Source: Pirellulales bacterium
GTDB lineage: Bacteria; Planctomycetota; Planctomycetia; Pirellulales; Lacipirellulaceae
Direction of reading: 5' to 3'
Assembly: GCA_028279215.1 (NCBI GenBank)
Contig: JANQOF010000026.1
Coordinates: 186,001-250,000, forward strand
Length of the DNA: 64,000 nt
Shown here: positions 10,699 through 19,584 of the stretch, in pieces
Layout of the letters: each line of letters begins with the position of its first letter
Numbering within the stretch: position 1 is the stretch's first letter
Made by a program: the position numbers and the translations under genes
Notes under the pieces: model-generated
Database searches by the model: none
What the model was told of the DNA's origin: nothing
The model's input: the letters and a program-made list of their open reading frames with translations, nothing else

Positions 10699-12270
10699 AT
10701 GAACATAACTTGGCACTCGCACGCTGTTTCGAAATGGCTCCCGTCCGTCGTTGGATTGCACTTAGCGTTGGCTTGCCACTGCGCTTTCGCAGATGACGAC
10801 AAGCGTCCTATTCCCGATCGCAATGTCCTATTGTTCATCACGGACGACGAAGGAACGACGCTGGGGTGTTACGACGACCCGGTGGCCCAGACGCCCAATG
10901 TCGATGCGCTTGCCGCCGACGGAACGCGGTTTACTTGTGCATTCGCCACCACGGCAAGTTGCAGCGCGAGTCGATCGGTGGTTCTCTCCGGGCTGCACAA
11001 TCACAAGAACGGGCAATATGGCCACCAGCATCACTTTCACAAGTTTGCCACGTATCACAACGTTGTGAGCCTAAGCCTGCCGCGGGTGTTGGCGGATGCC
11101 GGCTACCGCACGGCGCGATGTGGCAAGTTTCACGTTGCCCCGGAGCCCGTCTACCACTTCGAAACCACCATCCCCGGCGCGGATCGAAATGTCGTCGAGA
11201 TGGCGGAACATTGCCGCGAGTTTCTGGAAGATCGGTCCGACGATCGGCCGTTCCTGCTCTACTTCGCCACCAACGATCCGCATCGCAGCGGCAAGACCGA
11301 CCGAACTTCTAAGCGCGAACTCAAACCTAATCTGTTTGGCAATCTGCCGAATCGTGGAAGTTATCCCGGCGTCGAGGAGGTGTATTACAGGCCGGACAAT
11401 GTCGTCGTGCCCGCGTTTCTGCCCGATACACCAGAGACGCGCGAAGAACTTGCCCAGTACTATCAATCGTGCGCCCGCATCGACCAGGGGCTTGGTCGAT
11501 TGGTCGACATATTGAAGGAGGCCGGCCTGTACGACAAGACGCTCATCTTGTTTACCTCCGATCATGGAATGGCCTTCGCCGGTGCGAAGACTACGGTTTA
11601 TGAACCAGGTCTGCACGTGCCGTTGGTCGTTCGCAACCCTTACGAATCGCAACGCGGCGTGGTTTCCGACGCGCTGGTGAGTCACGTCGACTTGACTCCC
11701 ACGTTAGTCAACTTCGCTGGCCAGCTCGACCCGAAAACGAATGGCCCTAAGCAATGGCAAGACCCCAACTCGTTCTGGCGGGAGCGCGGAGTGGCCGTGG
11801 CGGAGAATCGCAGCGGAGGCAACCAGTTCCGCGGCTACCAAGGCAAGAGCTGGCTCGGCGTGATGGGCGATCCAGAAGGCGAACACCACGACGCGGTGTT
11901 TGCCTCGCACACGTTTCACGAAATTCAGATGTACTATCCGATGCGCGTGATCCGCGACCGAAACTACAAGCTCATCTGGAACATCGCTCATCCGCTGGAA
12001 TATCCGTTCGCTTCGGACCTTTGGGCAGCGTCGAGTTGGCAAGGACAGTTCCGCCAAGGCCAGCAGGCACCGTACGGCCAACGGACAGTCGGAGAGTACA
12101 TCCATCGGCCCGAGTTCGAACTGTACGACATCGCTAACGACCCTGACGAGTCGCACAACTTGTCAGCCAACCCGGGCTACGCCACGCACTTGGCCAGATA
12201 CAAGCGAATGCTCCGCGAACGTCAGAAACGGCTGGAAGACCCGTGGATCGTCAAGTGGAAGTACGAGTAG
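10699..12270 (+). CDS. Sulfatase family hydrolase
   Basis: NVLLFITDDEGTTLGCYD, TTASCSASRSVVLSGLHNHKNGQYGH active-site region, TLILFTSDHGMAFAGAKTTVYEPGLHVPLVVR. Confidence 0.93.
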   Translation: MNITWHSHAVSKWLPSVVGLHLALACHCAFADDDKRPIPDRNVLLFITDDEGTTLGCYDDPVAQTPNVDALAADGTRFTCAFATTASCSASRSVVLSGLHNHKNGQYGHQHHFHKFATYHNVVSLSLPRVLADAGYRTARCGKFHVAPEPVYHFETTIPGADRNVVEMAEHCREFLEDRSDDRPFLLYFATNDPHRSGKTDRTSKRELKPNLFGNLPNRGSYPGVEEVYYRPDNVVVPAFLPDTPETREELAQYYQSCARIDQGLGRLVDILKEAGLYDKTLILFTSDHGMAFAGAKTTVYEPGLHVPLVVRNPYESQRGVVSDALVSHVDLTPTLVNFAGQLDPKTNGPKQWQDPNSFWRERGVAVAENRSGGNQFRGYQGKSWLGVMGDPEGEHHDAVFASHTFHEIQMYYPMRVIRDRNYKLIWNIAHPLEYPFASDLWAASSWQGQFRQGQQAPYGQRTVGEYIHRPEFELYDIANDPDESHNLSANPGYATHLARYKRMLRERQKRLEDPWIVKWKYE

Positions 12271-12795
12271 GAGCTTTCCTATCGACAAACGAGTTTCTAC
12301 CCGGTTGTTCCCCAATGGAGCACAATCCGTTTTCGTAACTTGCTGAGGCGCAACGCCTTGGAGTTGTTACCCAGCATACGATTGGAAAACACGATTCGTT
12401 GGGGCAAAACTCAACGCGGCTAACTGCCAACCGATTCCCCAACTCGATGTCTGGTAACGATTTGTGGTATCGCACACCACACGAGATCCCAAAGTTTTGC
12501 CCCAGGGTTTCCCGCAGTTGGGGTAAAACCCATTCAAAGGGAAGTGGGAAGGAGGGAATTAGGAGTGCCGCGCAAGCACACAACGAAACGCCTACTGGCC
12601 ACTTGCCACTAGCATTAGCCACTACAAGTATTCAAAGAACGGTCGCTCGAACGAAACGCGATAGCGTAACCAAATTGGATCAAATGCGTGGCCCGGTTTC
12701 AAGAAAAAAACATGCAACTTAACCGAACAGGCTCCAAGCCCTCGCCTGTGAACCTGCCGTGGTGGCCGTGCCGGTGAGTGTTCGTTGGCGGGCCT

Positions 12796-13290
12796 TTACT
12801 CCCTAAAGTGCTCGCGCAGGAAGCCGCTGATGCGGTGCGGGCTGGCGATGCCGGCGATCTTTTTGTCACTAGTGAGCACCGGCACATGGCGAAAGCCATG
12901 AACGGCCATGACGGTAAACACTGCTGCAGATGAATCCGTGTTGTAAACGAATACCGGGTCGATCGTCATCACTTCACTTACCGGCCGATCTTTTATCTGG
13001 TCGTATTCCAGGGCAACGCGGTCGAGCACGTTGCGGTCGGTGAACACGCCGAGCAGTTTCTGATCTTTCTCCACTAGCAGACAAGCGATGTGCATGCCAG
13101 CAAGCTGGCGGACGGCGTCGCGAATCGATGTGTCGGGCGAGATTGACGCGTATGGCGTCGATTGCATCGCCGAAACCGGCTGGGTCGCGAGCGCTTCCTC
13201 CAGTGGATCGTCGTAGTCGACGGGATCGTAGTTCTCTAGAGGATCTTGGAACTCGTTGGACGTAGCTCTGCTATTGCGTATGTCGGACAT
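12796..13290 (-). CDS. CBS domain-pair protein
   Basis: Two CBS motifs (VSAMQSTPYASISPDTSIRDAVRQLAGMHIACLLV..GVFTDRNVL; VSEVMTIDPVFV..FRHVPVL); true start taken as MSDIRNS at 13290. Confidence 0.85.
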   Translation of the reverse strand: MSDIRNSRATSNEFQDPLENYDPVDYDDPLEEALATQPVSAMQSTPYASISPDTSIRDAVRQLAGMHIACLLVEKDQKLLGVFTDRNVLDRVALEYDQIKDRPVSEVMTIDPVFVYNTDSSAAVFTVMAVHGFRHVPVLTSDKKIAGIASPHRISGFLREHFRE

Positions 13291-13292
13291 GG

Positions 13293-13760
13293 TTAGGCCC
13301 CTTCGCGCTCGGCTGGTGGTGGACTTCCAACTCGTTGCACCATGACCTGCTGAGGAAAGTGCTCGGCGACGTATTCCATGAGCCCCTTTTGCCCGGTCAG
13401 TCCCATGATGCGCCCGTCGTCGTCCACGACGCCGATGAAACGGACATTCTTGGTATGCATCGCGTCGAGGACCAGGGAAATTGGGTCTGTATCGAGTACC
13501 CACGGCCACTGTGCGGCGACGTGATCGCCGACCGCATCGTCGAGCGCCGATGGATCGCCGCAAAGCAACTGAGTCAGCATGCCTTCGGTGAACATGCCAA
13601 GTGGTTTACGGTCGATATCGACCACGATCACGCAGCCCAGTTTCCGCTCGCGCATCCGCACGATGACTTCGCGAATACTCTCGGCTGGGCCACAGAGCAC
13701 AGGCTCGCGAAGGTCGAGCCTGGCCACCGGTTCGGTTGCGATGTTCTGTTGTAGCGCCAT
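13293..13760 (-). CDS. CBS domain-pair protein, tandem with the preceding gene
   Basis: LREPVLCGPAESIREVIVRMRERKLGCVIVVDIDRKPLGMFTEGML and VGDHVAAQWPWVLDTDPISLVLDAMHTKNVRFIGVVDDDGRIMGLT; start taken as MALQQN. Confidence 0.83.
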   Translation of the reverse strand: MALQQNIATEPVARLDLREPVLCGPAESIREVIVRMRERKLGCVIVVDIDRKPLGMFTEGMLTQLLCGDPSALDDAVGDHVAAQWPWVLDTDPISLVLDAMHTKNVRFIGVVDDDGRIMGLTGQKGLMEYVAEHFPQQVMVQRVGSPPPAEREGA

Positions 13761-14005
13761 GACGCCACCTCTCAGGGATAAGCCAATACGTGGGACCAAG
13801 GATTTCTCTGCGAACCTCGTGCCGTTCCCTCAGCGTTACCACGTTTCACCAAAGCTCGCCGCCGCCCGCTAGTCGGTGGGCAGACGGGGTGCGCAAGTGT
13901 GCTGTTCCGGCCGCCACACATAGGAGCGTGTGCGGAAACGCACAAGACCGGCGGGGCGGCGAGCCTTAGTGTGCAGACATTGACGAGCTTTGCGTTGCGG
14001 CTATA

Positions 14006-14020
14006 TGGCACATGAAATGC
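14006..14020 (+). promoter_or_regulatory. Candidate sigma-54 (-24/-12) promoter upstream of the PHA operon
   Basis: TGGCAC-atgaa-ATGC: GG and GC dinucleotides separated by exactly 10 nt; one mismatch to TTGC; 62 bp upstream of the phaA start. Confidence 0.4.
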
Positions 14021-14081
14021 TAACAGATGGAATCGTCGATTCGTAACGGTTCTTGTCGGTCTAATTGAGGAGGGATTTGCA

Positions 14082-15263
14082 ATGGGAAGCGAAGTCGTCG
14101 TGCTTAGCGGAGTGCGAACTGCCATTGGCGGTTACGGTGGTAGCTTAAAGGACACCCCTCCTACAGTCATGGCTGCAAGCTGCGTTCGCGAGGCGGTCAA
14201 GCGGTCAGGCGCCGCCCCCACCGATGTCGGACATGTGGTGTTCGGCAACATCATTCACACCGACTCTCATGACCACTACCTGGCGCGCGTGGCTGGTGTG
14301 AACGGTGGGCTACCGCATGAAGCGCCTGCTCTTACGCTCAACCGCCTGTGCGGCAGCGGCCTGCAATCGATCATCACCGCGGCCCAAACCATCATGCTGG
14401 GTGACGCTGAAGTGACGGTTGCTGGCGGAGCGGAGAACATGAGCCGAAGTCCGTACTTCAGCCAAGCGATGCGGTTCGGAGCACGGATGAACGACTCGAC
14501 GATGGTAGACGCCATGGTCGGAGCCCTATCCGACCCGTTCGACGACTGTCACATGGGTGTCACGGCCGAGAACGTGGCCAAAAAGTACAACATCTCGAGG
14601 GAAGACCAGGACGCGCTGGCAGTCGAAAGCCATCGCCGCGCCGGGGCCGCCATCGATCATGGTTACTTCAAAGCGCAGATCGTGCCGATCGACATCAAAG
14701 TGAAGCGCGAGATGGTGCCCTTTGAGGTCGACGAGACCGTGCGACACGGTGTGACCGTGGAAAAGCTATCGCGGCTGCCGACGGTCTTCGATCCAGAGGG
14801 AACGGTGACGCCCGGCAACGCTTCGAGCATCAACGACGCTGCCGCGGCAGTCGTGCTCGCCAGCCGCGAGTATGCCGAAGAAAAGGGTCTCAAGCCGATG
14901 GGTCGAATGATCGACTATGCGTACGCGGGCCTCGATCCCAAGTATATGGGCATGGGACCAGTGCCGGCTGTACGCAAGGTACTCGAGAAGACAGGCTTCG
15001 GCTACGACGACATCGACGTGTTCGAGGTCAACGAGGCGTTTGCCGCACAGGCCTTGGCGGTGTGCCGTGAACTGGGATTGCCGGAAGACCGGACCAACCC
15101 CAACGGCAGCGGCATCTCGTTGGGACATCCGATTGGTGCTACGGGCACGATCCTGACGGTCAAAGCCCTTTACGAGTTGAATCGAACCGGGGCCAAGCGC
15201 GCTTTGGTCACCATGTGCATCGGCGGCGGACAGGGTCTGGCAGCCATTTTCGAGCACGCTTAA
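14082..15263 (+). CDS. phaA: Acetyl-CoA C-acetyltransferase (thiolase)
   Basis: LNRLCGSGLQSIITAAQ active-site Cys, NPNGSGISLGHPIGATG, CIGGGQG; followed by phaB- and phaC-type genes. Confidence 0.93.
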   Translation: MGSEVVVLSGVRTAIGGYGGSLKDTPPTVMAASCVREAVKRSGAAPTDVGHVVFGNIIHTDSHDHYLARVAGVNGGLPHEAPALTLNRLCGSGLQSIITAAQTIMLGDAEVTVAGGAENMSRSPYFSQAMRFGARMNDSTMVDAMVGALSDPFDDCHMGVTAENVAKKYNISREDQDALAVESHRRAGAAIDHGYFKAQIVPIDIKVKREMVPFEVDETVRHGVTVEKLSRLPTVFDPEGTVTPGNASSINDAAAAVVLASREYAEEKGLKPMGRMIDYAYAGLDPKYMGMGPVPAVRKVLEKTGFGYDDIDVFEVNEAFAAQALAVCRELGLPEDRTNPNGSGISLGHPIGATGTILTVKALYELNRTGAKRALVTMCIGGGQGLAAIFEHA

Positions 15264-15350
15264 TGGCAGAGGTTGGCGACGCTGCATGAACAAGGCGCCG
15301 CCGAGGGACAACCGAACAGTATACGAAACAGATTGTACAAGGAGTTACCG

Positions 15351-16097
15351 ATGGGAAGGGTCGAAGGTAAGACTGCACTCATCACGGGTGCATCACGTGG
15401 TATTGGTAAAGCCATCGCTCTCGAACTCGCCCGCGAGGGCGCCAGGGTGGCCATTAACTACTCGAGCAACGAAGCCAAAGCCACGGAAGTGGCCGATGAG
15501 ATCGCGGCCATGGGCGGCGAGTCGATGATCGTTCAAGCGAACATCGGCGATGCCAAGGAGGCCCGCGCAATGGTCGAGAAGGTTGCCGATCACTTTGGGC
15601 ACCTTGATGTGTTGGTCAACAACGCCGGTATCACCCGCGATAGCTTGCTTCCGCGGATGACCGACGAGCAATGGGTGGAGGTCATCTCTACCAATCTAAA
15701 CGGGTGCTTTTTTTGCACGTCGGCAGCGATTCCCATTATGACCAGCCAAAGCTTCGGACGCATCATCAACGTCAGTTCGATGAACGGCCAGATTCCGGCG
15801 GTGGGGCAAGCGAACTACAGCGCGAGCAAGGGAGGTATCATCGCCTTCACGCGAACCGCGGCGGCCGAATTGGTAAGATCGGGCATCACAGTCAACTCGA
15901 TTTCACCCGGCTACACCGATACTGACATGTTCGCCGCTGTTCCCGACGCGATTCAAGCGCATATCAAGAGCAAGATCCCGTTGGGCCGATACGCTCACCC
16001 CGAGGAGATTGCCAAGACGGTCACGTTCCTGGTGGCCGACGGCGACTACATTACAGGTGAGCAAATCAACGTAAATGGCGGTGCACACATGGCCTAG
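15351..16097 (+). CDS. phaB: Acetoacetyl-CoA reductase / 3-oxoacyl-ACP reductase (SDR)
   Basis: GASRGIGKAIALELAREGA, NNAGITRD, YSASKGGI; start at ATG 15351 after GGAG RBS. Confidence 0.88.
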   Translation: MGRVEGKTALITGASRGIGKAIALELAREGARVAINYSSNEAKATEVADEIAAMGGESMIVQANIGDAKEARAMVEKVADHFGHLDVLVNNAGITRDSLLPRMTDEQWVEVISTNLNGCFFCTSAAIPIMTSQSFGRIINVSSMNGQIPAVGQANYSASKGGIIAFTRTAAAELVRSGITVNSISPGYTDTDMFAAVPDAIQAHIKSKIPLGRYAHPEEIAKTVTFLVADGDYITGEQINVNGGAHMA

Positions 16098-16143
16098 GCG
16101 TGCAAGTTAGTCGAGGTGACTTTGACGCGAAGTGGGGAAGATC

Positions 16144-16527
16144 ATGAGTTCAGGAAACAACGAATCGTTCAATCCGTTCGACCCAAGCCAAATGTTCAAG
16201 GACATGCGGAATGCTGGCATGGACGCATGGGCCAAGACTATGGTCGAACTGGTCAACACCGATGCGTATGCCGAGGCGAGCGGATCGATGCTCGACGCCT
16301 GGCTGGGCGGTTCGGGCCCGTTTCGCGATGCGGTTGAGAGTGCGACGACCAACACGCTAAACAACCTCAACATGCCCAACCGCGACGACATCACTCGGCT
16401 CGCCGAGCGAATGACGAACATCGAGATGCGGCTCGACGATCTCGATGCCAAGTTGGACGAGTTGTTGCTCGTGGTGCGAAGTAGCAGCGGCGAGCATCAC
16501 AGGGACCGCGAAGAGGAGCCATCATGA
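16144..16527 (+). CDS. Short PhaE-like PHA synthase accessory subunit / phasin-like protein
   Basis: FDPSQMFKDMRNAGMDAWAKTMVEL N-terminus and PNRDDITRLAERMTNIEMRLDDLDAKLDELL C-terminal helix resemble PhaE; ATGA overlap with phaC. Confidence 0.65.
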   Translation: MSSGNNESFNPFDPSQMFKDMRNAGMDAWAKTMVELVNTDAYAEASGSMLDAWLGGSGPFRDAVESATTNTLNNLNMPNRDDITRLAERMTNIEMRLDDLDAKLDELLLVVRSSSGEHHRDREEEPS

Positions 16528-17615
16528 ACAAGACGACTAACGCCCTACCATCGCAGTTCAACGAAATCGGCAACGAATGGCATAACGCGGTCCAGCGGGC
16601 GCAGAGGTTTAATCGCCTGTTGACAACCGACGCCGATATTGCCCAGACGCCGAAGGAACTCGTATGGGCCCTGAACAAGGCGAAGCTCTATCACTATGTG
16701 CCGGTGGTTCCAGAAGCTGAGCGGAAGCCAGTGCCGCTGTTGATGGTGTTCGCCATCATGAACCGCCCCCATGTACTGGACCTTCGGCCTGGGCACAGCT
16801 TCGTGGAGTACATGCTCAAACGCGGCTACGACCTGTATCTGCTCGACTGGGGCGCGCCTGGCCCCGAAGACCAGGGTATGAAGTTCGACGACTACGCCCT
16901 TGAGTACCTACCGCGAGTGATACGCAAGTTAAAGGCGGTGTCCGGGTCGAGCGAGTTTAGCATGCTCGGGTGGTGTCTAGGCGCATTGATTTCGACCTTG
17001 TATGCATCTTTGCGGCCCGACGACGGGCTCAAGAATCTGATATTACTGACCGCGCCGCTCGATTTTACCGACAAGACCGCTGGCGCCTTTACGCGCTGGA
17101 CGAGCAACGCCTCGTTCAACCCCGATCTGATTGTGGAGAAATTAGGCAACGTGCCTGGGGAGATGATCGATGCGGGCGCCAAGCTGCTCAAGCCGGTGGA
17201 GAACTACGTGGGCAGCTACGTGATGTTGTGGGACAATATCGACAATCCCGGCACCACCGAGGCGTGGCACGCGATGAACACCTGGGTCCGCGACATCATT
17301 CCCATGGCAGGCTCTGCGTACAAGCAACTAATCAACGAGTTCTACAAGGAGAACCGGTTGATCGAAGGCTCACTTGTCATTCGCGGTGAACATGTCAAAT
17401 TGAGCAACTTAACAGCGAATCTGCTAAACGTGATTGCCGAGTCCGACCACATCACGCCGCCGTGCCAGTCGGAACGTATCATGGATCTGGTTGGCAGCTC
17501 GGACAAAGAGGTGTTCCGCGTCCGCGGAGGGCACATCGGCATTATGGCCGGTCGCGGTGCGGAAAAAAGCACCTGGCCACACATCGAGTCGTGGCTGGCT
17601 GCACGGTCCGCATAA
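16524..17615 (+). CDS. phaC: Class III poly(R)-hydroxyalkanoate synthase PhaC
   Basis: Lipase-like box GWCLGA with Cys nucleophile, Asp (AESDHITPP), His (GGHIGIMAG..WPHIESWL). Confidence 0.92.
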   Translation: MNKTTNALPSQFNEIGNEWHNAVQRAQRFNRLLTTDADIAQTPKELVWALNKAKLYHYVPVVPEAERKPVPLLMVFAIMNRPHVLDLRPGHSFVEYMLKRGYDLYLLDWGAPGPEDQGMKFDDYALEYLPRVIRKLKAVSGSSEFSMLGWCLGALISTLYASLRPDDGLKNLILLTAPLDFTDKTAGAFTRWTSNASFNPDLIVEKLGNVPGEMIDAGAKLLKPVENYVGSYVMLWDNIDNPGTTEAWHAMNTWVRDIIPMAGSAYKQLINEFYKENRLIEGSLVIRGEHVKLSNLTANLLNVIAESDHITPPCQSERIMDLVGSSDKEVFRVRGGHIGIMAGRGAEKSTWPHIESWLAARSA

Positions 17616-17640
17616 TTGCTTGAATCATCGAACAGGACCG

Positions 17641-19137
17641 ATGATGGATTGGGATGCGATCATCAACGAAGGTGCGCTTGCGTCCGTACTGCCGGACGAA
17701 TATGCCTGCTTCGCTCGCCCGGTGAGCGAAGCTTTGGCTATATTTCTCGAAGGCCTGCCGGAAGAGCGGCAAGCAAGCATTCTTGCCGATCAGGCGGCGT
17801 TGCCAGCAAATGCCAGCGTTTCACAACGGTTGGCAACGCTCGCTCGATCGTGCCCGATGCTCCACAAAATGGGCCAAGTGCTCGCGCGAGACGCCAAACT
17901 CTCGGCCGAGTTGCGTCAACATCTTCAGCAGCTCGAGTCGCTCCAACCGAAGGTCGACCTCGCGACGATTGAGCGCGTCCTAACAAGTGAGCTCGGATCG
18001 CTGGGCGCGCAGGGAATTCAGCTCCAGACGCCCGCGATCGCCGAGGCCAGCGTGGCAGTGGTGATCGGCTACGAGCAAACTGGCGGCGCCGATTCAACAG
18101 CGGGAGTCTTCAAACTTCTCAAGCCCGATATCGAAGAGCGATTGGAGCAAGAACTCGAACTAGCCGGGCGAGTAGGCGATCATCTCGACGAGCGATGTGA
18201 AGACCTTGGCATCCCATCGATCGATTATCGGGAGACGTTCGAGCAGGTGCGCGACAAGCTGCACTCGGAAGTGCGACTTGGAACCGAGCAACGAAATCTC
18301 GAACTCGCCCGCTCGGCTTACTGCGACGATCATCGCGTCCACATTCCAACGCTCCAACCTCTCTGCACCAACCGGGTCACGGCCATGGAGCGGCTATCGG
18401 GCAGCAAAGTTACCGAGTGCTTCCCACCCGGATGCAACGATCGACAACATTTGGCGACGCTCGTCGTTGAAGCATTGGTCGCGCAACCCGTATTCTCCAC
18501 CAGCAGCGAGGCCTTCTTTCATTGCGACCCGCATGCAGGTAACTTGCTGTTTACCAATGAAGGCCGGCTGGGAATTTTGGACTGGAGTCTGGTCGGGCAA
18601 CTCAGCGACGAGGAGCGTGTAGCCATCGTACAGATCGTGCTAGCCGCAGCGACTTTGAATTCTAGCAGCGTGGTCCGCGCGCTCGACGAATTAGCCGACC
18701 GAGTTGGCAGTAGCGAAAACCTTGCATGCGTGGCCTACCAATGGGTACATCGAATTCGCCACGGTGAACTACCTGGGTTCAGCTGGTTGGTAGGAATGTT
18801 GGACGACGCGGTGCGGCAAGCGGGCCTTCGGCTGTGCCCCGACATGGTGTTACTGCGTAAGACTTTGCACTCGCTCGATGGCGTGATTCGCGACTTGCAT
18901 GCAGACGAGCGGCGGATCGATGAGGTGCTCATCCGGCATTTCACCAAGCAGCTTGTCATCGAGTGGCCGCAGCGGTGGGCCGCAATGCCGCACTATCGCG
19001 GTTTCGCGACTCGCCTTTCGAATTTCGACCTAACAAGATGCCTGATGGAGATACCGGGCACCGCAGCACGATTTTGGCTCGGCCAGCTCAGCGATCTCCT
19101 CACCCGGCCGCAGACCTCAAGCACCGAAAGCACTTAG
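17641..19137 (+). CDS. ABC1/AarF/UbiB family atypical kinase
   Basis: KMGQ (KxGQ motif), FKLLKPDIEERLEQELEL, FHCDPHAGNLLFTNEGRLGILDWSLVGQLS; start from context at 17641. Confidence 0.82.
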   Translation: MMDWDAIINEGALASVLPDEYACFARPVSEALAIFLEGLPEERQASILADQAALPANASVSQRLATLARSCPMLHKMGQVLARDAKLSAELRQHLQQLESLQPKVDLATIERVLTSELGSLGAQGIQLQTPAIAEASVAVVIGYEQTGGADSTAGVFKLLKPDIEERLEQELELAGRVGDHLDERCEDLGIPSIDYRETFEQVRDKLHSEVRLGTEQRNLELARSAYCDDHRVHIPTLQPLCTNRVTAMERLSGSKVTECFPPGCNDRQHLATLVVEALVAQPVFSTSSEAFFHCDPHAGNLLFTNEGRLGILDWSLVGQLSDEERVAIVQIVLAAATLNSSSVVRALDELADRVGSSENLACVAYQWVHRIRHGELPGFSWLVGMLDDAVRQAGLRLCPDMVLLRKTLHSLDGVIRDLHADERRIDEVLIRHFTKQLVIEWPQRWAAMPHYRGFATRLSNFDLTRCLMEIPGTAARFWLGQLSDLLTRPQTSSTEST

Positions 19138-19146
19138 GAGCAAACC

Positions 19147-19572
19147 ATGGAACCGGTTAAATCACTGAATCACGTTGGCATCGCAGTACGATCGATTGAC
19201 GATCAGCGGCCGTTCTACGAAGGCACCTTGGGGGCCGAGTTTGAGTGCTATGAAGACGTTGCCAACCAGAAAGTGAAGGTCGGCTTCTTCAAAGTCGGAG
19301 ACGTGCGTCTGGAGTTGCTAGAACCAACCGATCCGTCGAGCCCCATCGCCAAGTTCTTGGAGACCCGTGGCGAGGGGCTCCACCATTTGGCCTTCACCGT
19401 GGACAATATCGAGGCAAGGATCGCGGAATTGGAGAACGCCGGCCTACGCATGATCGACCAGACGCCGCGGATGGGCGCACATCATATGAAAATCGCCTTC
19501 GCCCACCCCAAGAGCACGTTCGGCGTGCTCACAGAACTGTGCGAACCTGCCGAGCAAACTGAGCAACACTAA
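19147..19572 (+). CDS. mce: Methylmalonyl-CoA epimerase
   Basis: LNHVGIAVRSIDD, GEGLHHLAFTVDNI, HPKSTFGVLTELCE; located next to mutAB. Confidence 0.92.
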   Translation: MEPVKSLNHVGIAVRSIDDQRPFYEGTLGAEFECYEDVANQKVKVGFFKVGDVRLELLEPTDPSSPIAKFLETRGEGLHHLAFTVDNIEARIAELENAGLRMIDQTPRMGAHHMKIAFAHPKSTFGVLTELCEPAEQTEQH

Positions 19573-19584
19573 TACCAAGCAATC

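Noticed and set aside
10711-10730. TGGCAC motif as a sigma-54 promoter
   Set aside because: GG-N10 is not followed by GC and the motif lies inside the sulfatase coding sequence.
12251-12722. Overlapping ORFs of 123 and 107 aa downstream of the sulfatase
   Set aside because: No motifs, low-complexity intergenic translation.
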